From: Sporofaciens musculi
Lineage (GTDB): Bacteria > Bacillota > Clostridia > Lachnospirales > Lachnospiraceae
Assembly (NCBI RefSeq): GCF_009830285.1
Contig: NZ_WUQX01000001.1
Coordinates: 372,501 to 436,500, forward strand
Direction of reading: 5' to 3'
DNA length: 64,000 bases
In this document: piece after piece, positions 41,237 to 50,412 of the stretch
Position numbering within the stretch: the first letter of the stretch is position 1
How the letters are laid out: every line of letters begins with the position of its first letter
The notes under the pieces: model-generated
The model's database searches: none
Seen by the model: the letters and a program-made list of their open reading frames with translations, nothing else
What the model was told of the DNA's origin: nothing
Position numbers and translations under genes: made by a program

Positions 41237-42169
41237 ATGAAAAATAATGATGAATTATTGGAACAAATGATAAAAGAAGACTTCAAGAGGGCTGCGGAGG
41301 AGGAAGATGCTGCTCTCAGGGATGACGATGCTATCAGTGTTCCGGTAGGGATGAAGGAATCTTTGTATTTGAAGATTAGTGAGGAGATAGAGAGGCTAGA
41401 AAAAAGCGGGAAAGCCGCAGATGTAAAAGAGATAGACAACATTGTGGAAATAGAGAAGGTGAGGAAAAAGCAGCGGGAGCATCTGTATGCTAATATGTCC
41501 GAGGATGACCGTAAGGCATTGGAAATTGGCAGGAGAGTATTGGAGAAAGAAAGGGCACAGAAAGAGGGGAAGGTTGTTTGGAAGAAGAAACAGATTAAGA
41601 AGGTGTACTTTGGGCTTGCTGCTGCGCTGGTGTTAGCGATGGCTGTAGGAGTAACAATTATGGGCGGACCTGAGAAGATTATCAAGATGATGACTCAAAT
41701 GGTTGGAGACAGGGAAATAGAGCAGGTAGATTCTAGTGAAGATAATTTGATTATAGTAAATGAGGATGAAGAAGATGCATACCAAAAAGTCAGTGAGGAA
41801 TTCGGAATAGAACCAGTAAAGATAATAATTATATCAGATAAAATGAAGTTTATTAGTATGAAGTATGATGATTCAATGAAGACTGCAGAATTATGTTATG
41901 ATTATGGAGGGGAAAAGCTACTTTATTTGATAAATTCATCCTATACTAAAGAATCATTTGGTTTTAAAATTGAAGACAAGGTTATAGATAAATATCCTAT
42001 AGAAGTGTATGGAAGAAAGATAGAAATAAAGCAGTATCAAGTGTCAGATGGGGAAAAGGATAGATTTTCTGCTAGCTTTGAGGAAATGGGATTGAAATAT
42101 TTTTTATCGGGTACTATGAATAAATCAGAATTTGATTTTATAATAGAAAATTTGTATTTTTTATGGTAA
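41237..42169 (+). CDS. Membrane-anchored protein, probable anti-sigma factor (DUF4367-like)
   Basis: 310 residues. The cytoplasmic part (1-120) is helical and charged, like sigma-binding regions. One membrane helix lies near residues 121-142 (VYFGLAAALVLAMAVGVTIM), and the outer part ends with a domain of about 110 residues like DUF4367 (KMKFISMKYDDSMKTAELCY, YPIEVYGRKIEIKQYQV, YFLSGTMNKSEFDFIIENLY). The sigma factor at 39346 is the natural partner. ATG 41237 is preferred to 41222 and 41234 by the AGAGGG spacing. The 3' half is more AT-rich than its neighbours. Confidence 0.65.
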   Translation: MKNNDELLEQMIKEDFKRAAEEEDAALRDDDAISVPVGMKESLYLKISEEIERLEKSGKAADVKEIDNIVEIEKVRKKQREHLYANMSEDDRKALEIGRRVLEKERAQKEGKVVWKKKQIKKVYFGLAAALVLAMAVGVTIMGGPEKIIKMMTQMVGDREIEQVDSSEDNLIIVNEDEEDAYQKVSEEFGIEPVKIIIISDKMKFISMKYDDSMKTAELCYDYGGEKLLYLINSSYTKESFGFKIEDKVIDKYPIEVYGRKIEIKQYQVSDGEKDRFSASFEEMGLKYFLSGTMNKSEFDFIIENLYFLW

Positions 42170-42238
42170 ATTGCGTCAGTTTTTACAAAGTTATGTGTTT
42201 ATATAAATGAGGGATAAATTAGGATTGGAGGTGTAAGA

Positions 42239-42721
42239 GTGAAAAAAAGGATAATGTCTGTATGTTGCACATTTTTGTTGATAATCGGCATGCTATTTAT
42301 ATCAACAAATAATGCAAAGGCAGCATCAGATGATCCTATCTTGGATGGTTCGTATCTAACACACGATGAAGAATCTGTTGGTTATGTTACATCATTTACA
42401 AGAGGAGTTGATTTACTTGCAAGTTATTCAAAATGTGCAAGATTGGGTCCTGGAAAGCTCTTTGCAGGAGGAACGACGATTGCAACGCGCGATGTTAATA
42501 GTGTGAGAGTGACTGTTCTTGTAGAACGTGCTAAAGAAGGAGATACATCCTGGACTTATTATGATCACTGGTCTAAAGAGAATGTAAATGCAGATAGAGT
42601 AAGTTCAAGTCGGACACTATTAGTTGAAGGTGGTTATTATTATAGGGTTCGTTGTACACATTCGGCTCATCTTGACCTAGGGAGCTCCTTCACCAACGGT
42701 GTATTCATCGAAAAGCCATAA
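42239..42721 (+). CDS. Small secreted protein
   Basis: 160 residues: a signal peptide (KKRIMSVCCTFLLIIGMLFI, cut near AKA-AS at residue 29) and a mature beta-rich part of about 130 residues (GPGKLFAGGTTIATRDVNSV, YYYRVRCTHSAHLDLGSS). This resembles the small secreted proteins grouped as DUF6147 in Lachnospiraceae, but I am not sure of the family. GTG start at 42239 with GGAGGTG upstream. AT-rich composition, like the 3' part of the gene before it, from which it is separated by 69 bases; both may be co-transcribed. Confidence 0.6.
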   Translation: MKKRIMSVCCTFLLIIGMLFISTNNAKAASDDPILDGSYLTHDEESVGYVTSFTRGVDLLASYSKCARLGPGKLFAGGTTIATRDVNSVRVTVLVERAKEGDTSWTYYDHWSKENVNADRVSSSRTLLVEGGYYYRVRCTHSAHLDLGSSFTNGVFIEKP

Positions 42722-42884
42722 AGAACCATTCGTCCAAAGTATAAGAGAGTAAGACAAACAGGTAAAAAGTAAGCGACAAATTAAAAAGACAGACGACATA
42801 CTAAAATTAAAAATTGAATATGGAAAAATTGCAATCTGAAGACAGAGTTAGTCTAAAAAACTAAAGATAGCGGATAATCAGGAA
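42722..42884 (+). other. AT-rich spacer after secreted-protein gene
   Basis: About 160 bases rich in A with no convincing gene, terminator or promoter. It may be decayed coding sequence. It ends at the inverted-repeat element. Confidence 0.4.
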
Positions 42885-43010
42885 GGGCTGTAGGAAGTAC
42901 CGTCTACGGTGCAAACGATGGAACTATTAATTTAATTTCGACCTTACATTGAGAAACCGTAGGCCCACGAGACGGGTCAAAGTCGTCGTAGACGGTACTT
43001 CCTGCAGCCC
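42885..43010. repeat. Short inverted-repeat element (MITE-like)
   Basis: Arms of 24 bases, starting GGGCTGTAGGAAGTACCGTC (42885) and ending GGTACTTCCTGCAGCCC (43010), pair with a single mismatch; the interior of about 78 bases codes for nothing. There is no T-run, so it is not a simple terminator. The form is that of a miniature inverted-repeat transposable element of about 126 bases. No clear target-site duplication is seen. Confidence 0.55.
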
Positions 43011-43043
43011 TCCCAGAAAAATTAAGAGAACGAGAATAATCTG

Positions 43044-43081
43044 AAAGGATACGAAGTAATGTTACGCTTCGTATCCTTTTC
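43044..43081. terminator. Hairpin terminator before TSCPD gene end
   Basis: AAAGGATACGAAG pairs with CTTCGTATCCTTT and is flanked by a short T-run; it may end the secreted-protein transcript (+) or the TSCPD gene (-). Confidence 0.75.
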
Positions 43082-43103
43082 CAGTTATGTGTTGTGTCTA
43101 AAT

Positions 43104-43349
43104 CTATGCATCCCCGATTGCCTGTCGCAGTGCCTTGGCAAGCTGATCCGGACAAGAGGTTGGCTTGAACCCGCAAGTAATTCCCTCCATACGTGAGATT
43201 GCGTCATGTACATCCATACCAACCACCAGGCTTGCAATTCCCTGGGTATTTCCGGCACAGCCGCCGACAAACTGTACATTCTTAATAATGTTTCCGTCCA
43301 CATCTACCTTAATCAGCCGTGAACAGACACCAGATGGCTTAAATTCCAT
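43104..43349 (-). CDS. TSCPD domain protein (TIGR03905 type)
   Basis: About 81 residues with GVCSRLIKVDVDGNIIKNVQ, FVGGCAGNTQGIASLVVGMD and CGFKPTSCPDQLAKAL, the motif that names the TSCPD domain. The domain occurs alone and at the end of some class II ribonucleotide reductases, where its cysteines bind metal; the role of the free form is unknown. ATG 43349 fits the GGAGGAGG spacing better than ATG 43355. Confidence 0.85.
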   Translation of the reverse strand: MEFKPSGVCSRLIKVDVDGNIIKNVQFVGGCAGNTQGIASLVVGMDVHDAISRMEGITCGFKPTSCPDQLAKALRQAIGDA

Positions 43350-43693
43350 ATCCATCCTCCTCCTTTAAAGTTTTAATTTATCTTTCCTTTTTGGAAAAAC
43401 CCCGCTAAGAGTTTTTTCTATGAGATTCATCTCCAGATGTTTTTTTATCATCCAGAGCTGTAACCTTTATGCAGAGCATCCGTTTCCTTTACTAATATTA
43501 TACAATGAACTTCCATAGTTACAAGCATAAATTTAATAAATTTGGTATACAAAGGATAAAGAAAGTTATGGTTTTATTTCTGACAGCTTTATGATACAAT
43601 TTTTAGAGATTGAAGAATTGAGTCCAGAGACTGGCTCTATCTTTTTCGCTATAATGAACACAAAAATAAGGGTTACAGGAGGATAACGAAGGA
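43350..43693. other. Divergent intergenic region upstream of mtnN
   Basis: About 340 bases without a gene. It holds AT-rich -10-like hexamers (TACAAT 43595-43600, TATAAT 43650-43655) and a small hairpin GAGTCCAG-AGA-CTGGCTC at 43620-43637 followed by TATCTTTTT that could act as an attenuator for mtnN. No strong -35 box is seen. Confidence 0.4.
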
Positions 43694-44386
43694 ATGATTG
43701 GAATCATCGGAGCAATGGAAGAAGAGGTTGCGGCGCTTAAGGAAGCCATGGATATTCATGAGACAGTAGAGCAGGCATCCATGGTATTCTGTAAAGGAGT
43801 ACTGTGCGGCAAGGAGGTTGTAATAGTAAGAAGCGGGATTGGCAAGGTAAATGCAGGAATCTGTGCACAGATCCTGGTGGACAGGTTCAAAGCAGAAATG
43901 CTGATTAACACGGGAATTGCAGGTTCTCTGGATGCGAAGATTGATATAGGGGATATGGTAATCTCGACAGATGCCCTGCATCATGATATGGATGCCACAG
44001 AGTTTGGATATCCAGTGGGGCAGGTGCCGAGAATGGAGGTAATGTCCTTCCCAGCAGATGAAGAACTGGTGAAGAAGGCTGTTCAGGCAAGTGAGAAAGC
44101 GAATCCGGATATCCATACATTTACCGGAAGAGTAGCCAGCGGCGACCAGTTTATTGCATCCCGTGAGGTGAAGGACAAGATCGTTGAGAATTTTCATCCT
44201 CTGTGCGTGGAGATGGAAGGGGCGGGAATTGCTCATGCGGCACATCTGAATAAAGTTTCGTACGTCATAATACGCGCCATTTCGGACAAAGCTGACAACA
44301 GCGCCAGCGTAGATTACCCGACTTTTGAACGACAGGCAATCGCCCACAGCGTAAGGCTTGTGAAGGAATTATTGACATTAATATAA
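43694..44386 (+). CDS. mtnN: 5'-methylthioadenosine/S-adenosylhomocysteine nucleosidase
   Basis: 230 residues of the Pfs/MtnN family: IGIIGAMEEEVAALKEAM at the start (catalytic Glu12), LINTGIAGSLDAKIDIGDMV, FTGRVASGDQFIAS, VEMEGAGIAHAAH (substrate-binding MEGA motif) and IRAISDKADNSA with the catalytic Asp. It splits adenine from MTA and SAH in the methyl cycle. ACAGGAGG precedes ATG 43694. No luxS or metK gene is nearby. Confidence 0.95.
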   Translation: MIGIIGAMEEEVAALKEAMDIHETVEQASMVFCKGVLCGKEVVIVRSGIGKVNAGICAQILVDRFKAEMLINTGIAGSLDAKIDIGDMVISTDALHHDMDATEFGYPVGQVPRMEVMSFPADEELVKKAVQASEKANPDIHTFTGRVASGDQFIASREVKDKIVENFHPLCVEMEGAGIAHAAHLNKVSYVIIRAISDKADNSASVDYPTFERQAIAHSVRLVKELLTLI

Positions 44387-44514
44387 AAAGAGCAGGCTTC
44401 ACAATCCGGTGGGAAATGACAGGATCTCCCTTCTGGCGTGCGGAATCTGTAGAACGGTTTTTAAGCTCTCCTTTAGAATTTCAGTTATAATTCTATACAG
44501 AAGGAGGGCTTTTT

Positions 44515-45963
44515 ATGTTAGAAACAATTTTGGACAGGCACATAATATTTGTGCTAATGGGAATCCTGACAGCCGTAGGGATTATGAGTAAATTAATTGT
44601 CAATGTCTCTTTGAAACGTTTGGTACGTGCAGCGGGAAATATGAATAAAAGCACCCATCCGCTGATGCGCCTGGTACGTGCCAAATTTGAACATGCCAGC
44701 ATGGTCAGCGACAAGGTTGAAAATGTTAAGGTATTTGTGGACAAGTACTTGTATGAGTATAAGGTATTGGGACTACGGCTTCACAGTTGGAGAAGGATGG
44801 AGAAAGCGTCGGCAGCGTTGTGCCTGCTGACAGGAGCCGTGGGTGCAGGGCTTGAATACGCCGTAAATGGAATGAGCGATCTGGTGTGGAAGACCGGTGC
44901 AGTCGGAGGAGGACTTGCGGCCTTCGTATATCTGGTTCATCTGCTGACAGATGAAAAGTACCAGTTAGAGGCCGTTCAGAATTACATGGTCGATTTTCTG
45001 GAAAATGTGTGCCAACACAGATTCGAGAAATCTAATCAGAAAGAGATTAAAGTATTGGCGCAGGATGGAGCGTACGGGGAGTTTGGAGTTATGCCGGCAG
45101 ACGGGCAGGACAATTCAGGAGATAAATATGCAGTCCGGAAGAAGGAGACGGCGGAGGATTTGTTTGCAGTAAGAAATCTTGAACAGGCGGATGAGCATTT
45201 ATATGCAGCAAAGAGCCAGGGGCAGTCGGGAGGGCAGGCATATACAGCAAAGGGCCAGGGGCAGCCGGAAGGACAGTCATATACAGCGAAGGGGCAGAGC
45301 CAGTCGGAGGGACAGCCATATAACGACCAGCCGGAAGATTCTTACTCCGTGAGAAATCGGGATTCTTCACAGGGACAGAGTGCGGTAAGCGCATTTCTCG
45401 CAGCAGAATTGAAAGCAGGGGAATCGGTTTTCCGTACCCAGGAAACGGAGCCAGATGAGGCGGTCAATGCATTTCGTACTGCGGATTTGAGAGTGGATGA
45501 AGTTGCAAACGCATTTCGCATGGCGGAATCCGCACAGAGTAAAGGAGGAAATGAGTTTCGGACCCAGGAGACCAGCCGGAATGAGGGACCGGCAGAGCTT
45601 CGGCTGCAAGAAGCAGGACAGAATGACGGAATCAGCGCATTTCGGATGCCAGAGCCAATTAAGACCGATGGAACCGACACATTTCGGACATCGGAAGCGA
45701 GGCAAAAGGAGTCGGTGGAAATAGAAGCACCCAGAGGAAGGGAGAAGCGTAAGGAGAATATCGTGGAGATTCCAGTTCCTGAGCTAGCCAGGGAGACCAT
45801 AGAGAAGGTAGTCATCGAAACGCCGGAGACTTCAAATCCCGCCAGGAACCCACAGGGACGCCAGAACTTACAGAAAGATAGAATGCAAAGAAGGGAAAAA
45901 GCCGAGGAAGAAATAGACCGAGATGTTGTAATCCGAAGGATACTCGAAGAGTTTATGGCTTGA
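44515..45963 (+). CDS. Membrane protein with repetitive C-terminal tail
   Basis: 482 residues. Membrane helices at about 10-30 (IIFVLMGILTAVGIMSKLIV) and 95-145 surround a helical cytoplasmic part with RLVRAKFEHASMVSDKVENV. From about residue 190 to the end the protein is low complexity: first Gln/Gly-rich repeats (GQAYTAKGQGQPEGQSYTAK), then repeats with an F-R-T/M-x-E core every 20 or so residues (VNAFRTADL, ANAFRMAES, NEFRTQETS, SAFRMPEP, DTFRTSEA). The head resembles uncharacterised Lachnospiraceae membrane proteins. RBS GAAGGAGG before ATG 44515. Confidence 0.6.
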   Translation: MLETILDRHIIFVLMGILTAVGIMSKLIVNVSLKRLVRAAGNMNKSTHPLMRLVRAKFEHASMVSDKVENVKVFVDKYLYEYKVLGLRLHSWRRMEKASAALCLLTGAVGAGLEYAVNGMSDLVWKTGAVGGGLAAFVYLVHLLTDEKYQLEAVQNYMVDFLENVCQHRFEKSNQKEIKVLAQDGAYGEFGVMPADGQDNSGDKYAVRKKETAEDLFAVRNLEQADEHLYAAKSQGQSGGQAYTAKGQGQPEGQSYTAKGQSQSEGQPYNDQPEDSYSVRNRDSSQGQSAVSAFLAAELKAGESVFRTQETEPDEAVNAFRTADLRVDEVANAFRMAESAQSKGGNEFRTQETSRNEGPAELRLQEAGQNDGISAFRMPEPIKTDGTDTFRTSEARQKESVEIEAPRGREKRKENIVEIPVPELARETIEKVVIETPETSNPARNPQGRQNLQKDRMQRREKAEEEIDRDVVIRRILEEFMA

Positions 45964-46069
45964 TTATAACCGTCTGATTTGGTAAAATAATAAATGTATA
46001 AAATTACCATAAATGAGCGAGAATGCTGTTTTAAACAGAGTTTCCCGCATAGAAGGAAGGAGCCCTAAT

Positions 46070-47416
46070 ATGAGCAGAGTTACATTTGATTATTCTAAAG
46101 CAAAGACATTTATTTCAGAGCATGAGATTGAATCAATGAAGAAGATTGCAGAGAATGCAAAAGCAGAACTTCTTGGCAGAGAAGGCGCTGGAAATGATTT
46201 CCTTGGCTGGATTGATCTTCCTGTGGATTATGATAAGGAAGAATTTGCAAGGATCAAGGAAGCGGCAGAGAGAATTAAAGGAGATTCAGAGGTTCTTCTC
46301 GTAATCGGTATTGGAGGCTCTTATCTTGGCGCAAGGGCGGCGATTGAATTTTTGCGTCATAATTTCTATAATATGGTATCAAAAGAGATTCGTAAGACAC
46401 CGGAGATTTATTTTGTAGGAAACAGCATCAGCAGCACATATTTGAAGCATCTGGTTGACGTGATTGGAGAGAGGGATTTCTCCGTAAATATCATCTCCAA
46501 ATCTGGAACCACGACAGAGCCTGCGATTGCTTTCCGTATCTTTAAGGGAATGTTGGAGAAGAAGTACGGCAAAGATGGGGCTGCAAAGAGAATTTATGCC
46601 ACAACCGACAAGGCAAGAGGGGCGCTTAAGAATCTGGCCACAGAGGAAGGATATGAGACGTTCGTTGTTCCGGATGATGTAGGAGGTCGTTTCTCTGTAC
46701 TGACAGCAGTAGGACTTCTTCCGATTGCAGTTAGCGGTGCAGATATTGACAAGCTGATGGAGGGCGCGGCAGATGCAAGAGAGCATGCTCTAAATGATTC
46801 CTATGAGGAGAATGATGCTGTGACATATGCTGCAATCCGCAACATTCTGCTTCGCAAGGGCAAAGCAGTCGAGATACTTGCCAACTATGAGCCAAGTCTT
46901 CACTATGTTTCTGAGTGGTGGAAGCAGCTCTACGGCGAGAGTGAAGGTAAGGATCAGAAAGGAATCTATCCGGCATCCATTGACCTTACAACAGATCTTC
47001 ATTCCATGGGACAGTTTATTCAGGACGGAAACCGCATCATGTTCGAGACTGTTTTGAACGTAGAGGAGTCCACGGAGGAGATTGTAATCGAAGAAGAACC
47101 GGTTGATCTGGACGGATTGAATTATCTGACAGGAAAGACCGTTGATTTTGTCAATAAGAGCGCAATGAACGGAACCATGCTTGCCCATACGGATGGTAAT
47201 GTTCCGAATCTGGTTGTTAAGATTCCAAAGCAGGACGAGTTCTCACTGGGCCAGTTGTTCTATTTCTTTGAGTTTGCCTGCGGTGTCAGTGGATATATTC
47301 TGGGAGTGAATCCATTTAACCAGCCAGGCGTGGAGAGTTATAAGAAGAATATGTTCGCGCTTCTTGGAAAACCAGGATTTGAGAAGGAGAGAGAAGAACT
47401 TCTTAAGAGGTTATAA
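46070..47416 (+). CDS. pgi: Glucose-6-phosphate isomerase
   Basis: 448 residues, the Firmicute-type Pgi. Visible are [20 protein letters not shown] (sugar-phosphate loop), [16 protein letters not shown] (SIS domain), the segment [20 protein letters not shown] and the ending with [17 protein letters not shown]. Converts glucose-6-P to fructose-6-P in glycolysis. AAGGAAGGA nine bases before ATG 46070 fixes the start; the frame is open upstream to 46013 but without a site. First gene of a compact operon whose next gene starts in its stop codon. Confidence 0.95.
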   Translation: MSRVTFDYSKAKTFISEHEIESMKKIAENAKAELLGREGAGNDFLGWIDLPVDYDKEEFARIKEAAERIKGDSEVLLVIGIGGSYLGARAAIEFLRHNFYNMVSKEIRKTPEIYFVGNSISSTYLKHLVDVIGERDFSVNIISKSGTTTEPAIAFRIFKGMLEKKYGKDGAAKRIYATTDKARGALKNLATEEGYETFVVPDDVGGRFSVLTAVGLLPIAVSGADIDKLMEGAADAREHALNDSYEENDAVTYAAIRNILLRKGKAVEILANYEPSLHYVSEWWKQLYGESEGKDQKGIYPASIDLTTDLHSMGQFIQDGNRIMFETVLNVEESTEEIVIEEEPVDLDGLNYLTGKTVDFVNKSAMNGTMLAHTDGNVPNLVVKIPKQDEFSLGQLFYFFEFACGVSGYILGVNPFNQPGVESYKKNMFALLGKPGFEKEREELLKRL

Positions 47417-48852
47417 TGGGGTGTTTGTATAACAGGCTTAGGGAATATAGCAGGTCGGATTACTATGGTTTCCATATGCCGGGGCATAAGAGGCAGCTTA
47501 ATATGTTAGGCTCAGAGCCTGTCTACTCCATTGATATTACGGAGATTGAAGGGTTTGACGACCTTCACCATGCAGAAGGGCTTCTTAAAAGCGCCCAGGA
47601 ACGGGCGGCAAAGGTGTACCATGGAGAGGAGACTCATTTCCTTATTAATGGAAGCAGTGTAGGAATCCTAAGCGCTGTTGCAGGTGTGACAAAAAGAGGT
47701 GATACAGTACTTGTGGCAAGAAATTGCCACAAGTCTGTGTATCATGCCATAGAGATGAATGGATTGAACCCGGTGTATCTGGCACCGGGATTTCATGCGT
47801 CTATGCAGATGAATACCGAGGTTTTTGCAGAGGATGTCAAGGCGGCTTTGAGAGCGAATCCAAAGATTCGGGCGGTTGTGATTGTGTCGCCTACCTATGA
47901 AGGGGTGATATCAGATGTGGAGGCAATAGTGGGTGCGGCTCATGAGAAGGGAATACCAGTCATTGTTGACGAAGCCCATGGGGCGCATTTTGGTTTTCAT
48001 TCGTATTTTCCAGAAAATTCCAATAAAAAGGGTGCAGACATCGTTATACACAGTCTTCATAAGACCCTCCCGTCGCTGACCCAGACTGCACTTCTGCATA
48101 TAAATGGAAAACTTGTCAGGCGTGAGAAGGTACGCAGGTTCATTCATATGCTGCAAAGCAGCAGTCCTTCTTATATTCTGATGGCAAGTATGGACTCGTG
48201 TATTGAGATGCTTGAAAACCGGAGGCAGGAGTTGTTTGAGCCGTATGTGAGGAGCCTTCAGGCACTTCGGGAGGAGCTTCAAGCCCTTAAGGGACTGAAG
48301 CTGGTTTGGACAGACAGGTGCGACCCTTCAAAACTGGTTATTTCTGGGGAGGATGTAGGACTTACAGGAAAAATGCTTTATCGGATTCTGCTGGAAAAAT
48401 ATCATCTTCAGATGGAGATGGCGGCTGGTAAGTATGTTCTTGCCATGACGACGGTTGGGGATACACAGGAAGGATTTCGACGGCTTAGCTGTGCTTTATC
48501 GGAGATTGACGAAGAAAACAGACGGAGAGGAAGGGAAAGTTTGCAAAAAACAGGGAATATTCCTTGCCTTCCCGCGCCTGATGTGGTATATAATAGTTCG
48601 GAAATAGAAGAAATGCTGGAACATTTTCATGAAACAGGAGTGAATCGGGTGGAGGCCAGACTGTGGAGAGACAGCGTAGGATACGTGTCCGTGGAGTATG
48701 CATATCTATATCCTCCAGGAATTCCTTTAATTGTTCCGGGAGAAAGGGTATCACAAGAGGCGGCAGATATGTTACAATGGTATTATGAGATGGGTTTTTC
48801 TATTGAAGGATTAAAAAGGGATTCTTATATTGAGGTTTTGGCACATGGGTAA
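47416..48852 (+). CDS. Orn/Lys/Arg decarboxylase family PLP enzyme (YaaO/SpeA-like)
   Basis: 478 residues, the short form of the family without the N-terminal wing domain. Motifs: YYGFHMPGHKR near residue 17, FLINGSSVGILSAV, IPVIVDEAHGAHFGFH (PLP Asp) and the PLP-binding lysine in IHSLHKTLPSLTQ near residue 217. It makes a diamine or agmatine from a basic amino acid; the substrate is not certain. The ATG shares a base with the pgi stop (TAATG). In Bacillus the homologue yaaO also stands before a nucleotide kinase and holB. Confidence 0.9.
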   Translation: MGCLYNRLREYSRSDYYGFHMPGHKRQLNMLGSEPVYSIDITEIEGFDDLHHAEGLLKSAQERAAKVYHGEETHFLINGSSVGILSAVAGVTKRGDTVLVARNCHKSVYHAIEMNGLNPVYLAPGFHASMQMNTEVFAEDVKAALRANPKIRAVVIVSPTYEGVISDVEAIVGAAHEKGIPVIVDEAHGAHFGFHSYFPENSNKKGADIVIHSLHKTLPSLTQTALLHINGKLVRREKVRRFIHMLQSSSPSYILMASMDSCIEMLENRRQELFEPYVRSLQALREELQALKGLKLVWTDRCDPSKLVISGEDVGLTGKMLYRILLEKYHLQMEMAAGKYVLAMTTVGDTQEGFRRLSCALSEIDEENRRRGRESLQKTGNIPCLPAPDVVYNSSEIEEMLEHFHETGVNRVEARLWRDSVGYVSVEYAYLYPPGIPLIVPGERVSQEAADMLQWYYEMGFSIEGLKRDSYIEVLAHG

Positions 48853-49432
48853 GATCTACTATTTGATGGGAAAGAGTTCTTCCGGAAAGGATACCCTGCT
48901 GAAAGAAGTAAAAGAGGCTTTGCCGAAGCTTAGAACCATTACGCCATATACCACCAGACCTAAACGGGAGGGAGAACGGGACGGGGTAGAATACTTTTTT
49001 GTGTCAGAGGATACATTAAGTACATATGAACGGCAGGGCAGAGTAATCGAGCAGCGGGCATACAATACGGTTCATGGCGTATGGAGATATGCGACCATTG
49101 ACGACGGGCGGGTAGACCTTAAAAGTGCAGATTATCTTGTGATTGGGACGCTGGAATCTTATTGCAGGATGAGGGAATACTATGGAAGGGATAACGTGAC
49201 TCCCCTTTATATTGAGGTGGAGGACGGAGAGCGTCTGAAACGTGCAATCGGACGTGAAGAAGTACGAAAGGCTCCGGATTATATGGAGCTTTGTAGGAGA
49301 TTTCTTGCAGATTCAGAGGATTATTCCGAAGAAAACCTTTTAAAGTATGGGATTACCAGAAGAATCCAGAATAATGACGGAACAAGATGCTTAGAAGAGA
49401 TTATAGGGGAAATACAACATGGGAAGCTTTAA
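48845..49432 (+). CDS. Guanylate-kinase-like protein in the place of tmk
   Basis: 195 residues from ATG 48845, overlapping the decarboxylase stop by eight bases. It has a P-loop GKSSSGKDTLL near residue 8 and the GMP-binding-type loop YTTRPKREGERDGVEYFF near residue 38, so its fold is guanylate kinase. It is divergent from housekeeping Gmk: KDT replaces K-S/T-T and the lid part is altered. Bacillus has thymidylate kinase at this operon position. It may be a specialised nucleotide kinase; its substrate is unknown. Confidence 0.8.
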   Translation: MGKIYYLMGKSSSGKDTLLKEVKEALPKLRTITPYTTRPKREGERDGVEYFFVSEDTLSTYERQGRVIEQRAYNTVHGVWRYATIDDGRVDLKSADYLVIGTLESYCRMREYYGRDNVTPLYIEVEDGERLKRAIGREEVRKAPDYMELCRRFLADSEDYSEENLLKYGITRRIQNNDGTRCLEEIIGEIQHGKL

Positions 49433-50408
49433 AGATGTGGTAGGCCACAAAGACATTATTAATTATATCAAGAATGCTGTGAAGATGGACCAGATATCCC
49501 ACGCATACATTTTAAACGGAGAGAGAGGCGCCGGAAAGAAGCTTTTGGCATATCTTTTTGCAATGACATTGTTGTGTGAGAAGAAAGGACCAGAGCCTTG
49601 CAATACCTGTCACTCCTGCCGGCAGGCGGAGACTGGAAATCATCCAGATATTATCAGAGTAACCCACGAGAAGCCTAATTCTATCAGTGTGGATGACATT
49701 CGTGACCAGGTGAATAATACCATTATGATAAAGCCCTACCAGGGACCGTATAAGATATACATTATTGACCATGCAGACCTTATGACTGTACAGGCACAGA
49801 ATGCATTGCTTAAGACAATCGAGGAACCGCCTCAGTATGCGGTGATAATGCTGCTGACTGAGAATGCGGAGGTTCTTCTGCCTACGATAAATTCCAGATG
49901 TGTAATGCTGAGGCTTCGCTATATCAAGGATAAATTGATTAAAAAGTATCTTATGGAGAGCCTTAAAGTGCCGGATTACAAGGCAGATCTGTGTACAGCA
50001 TTTGCTCAGGGCAACATGGGGCATGCAATTATGCTGGCCAATTCAGAGCATTTTAATGAGATACGCGAGGAAGCCGTTCATCTGCTTCGGCATGTTCACG
50101 AGATGGAGATAAGTGAGATTGTACAGGCTGTGAACAGTATTTCTGCATATAAATTAGAGATTACCGACTATCTGGATATTATTGCGGTATGGTATCGGGA
50201 TGTTTTGCTATACAAGGCAACCAAGGATATGGATACGGTCGTATTCAAGGACCAGATCAACGATATTCGTGAGCAGGCGAGAAAGAGCTCTTATGAGGGA
50301 ATTCAGTTGATCATCAGTAGTCTTGAAAAGGCGAAGGCGCGGCTTAAGGCGAATGTGAATTTTGAGCTGGTCATGGAGCTTTTGTTCCTGACAATGAAGG
50401 AGAATTAA
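49419..50408 (+). CDS. holB: DNA polymerase III subunit delta'
   Basis: 329 residues of the clamp-loader AAA+ family. It opens with FKDVVGHKDIINYIKNAVK and YILNGERGAGKKLLAY (Walker A-like without the usual GKT Thr), the zinc cysteines CNTCHSCRQAE near residues 51-57, the Asp in IYIIDHADLMTVQAQNALLK and the sensor-1 region LPTINSRCVMLRL. Delta' is the stator of the clamp loader. Overlaps the kinase-like gene by 14 bases. Confidence 0.93.
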   Translation: MGSFKDVVGHKDIINYIKNAVKMDQISHAYILNGERGAGKKLLAYLFAMTLLCEKKGPEPCNTCHSCRQAETGNHPDIIRVTHEKPNSISVDDIRDQVNNTIMIKPYQGPYKIYIIDHADLMTVQAQNALLKTIEEPPQYAVIMLLTENAEVLLPTINSRCVMLRLRYIKDKLIKKYLMESLKVPDYKADLCTAFAQGNMGHAIMLANSEHFNEIREEAVHLLRHVHEMEISEIVQAVNSISAYKLEITDYLDIIAVWYRDVLLYKATKDMDTVVFKDQINDIREQARKSSYEGIQLIISSLEKAKARLKANVNFELVMELLFLTMKEN

Positions 50409-50412
50409 TCGT

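Noticed and set aside
42885..43010. Inverted repeat considered as a terminator
   Set aside because: Arms are far apart, the loop is about 78 bases and no T-run follows.
43620..43650. SAM- or SAH-type riboswitch before mtnN
   Set aside because: Only one small hairpin is present; none of the conserved riboswitch cores could be found.
45342..46010. 222-codon frame on the minus strand opposite the repeat-tailed membrane protein
   Set aside because: Arises from repeated sequence on the coding strand; no promoter or ribosome binding site.
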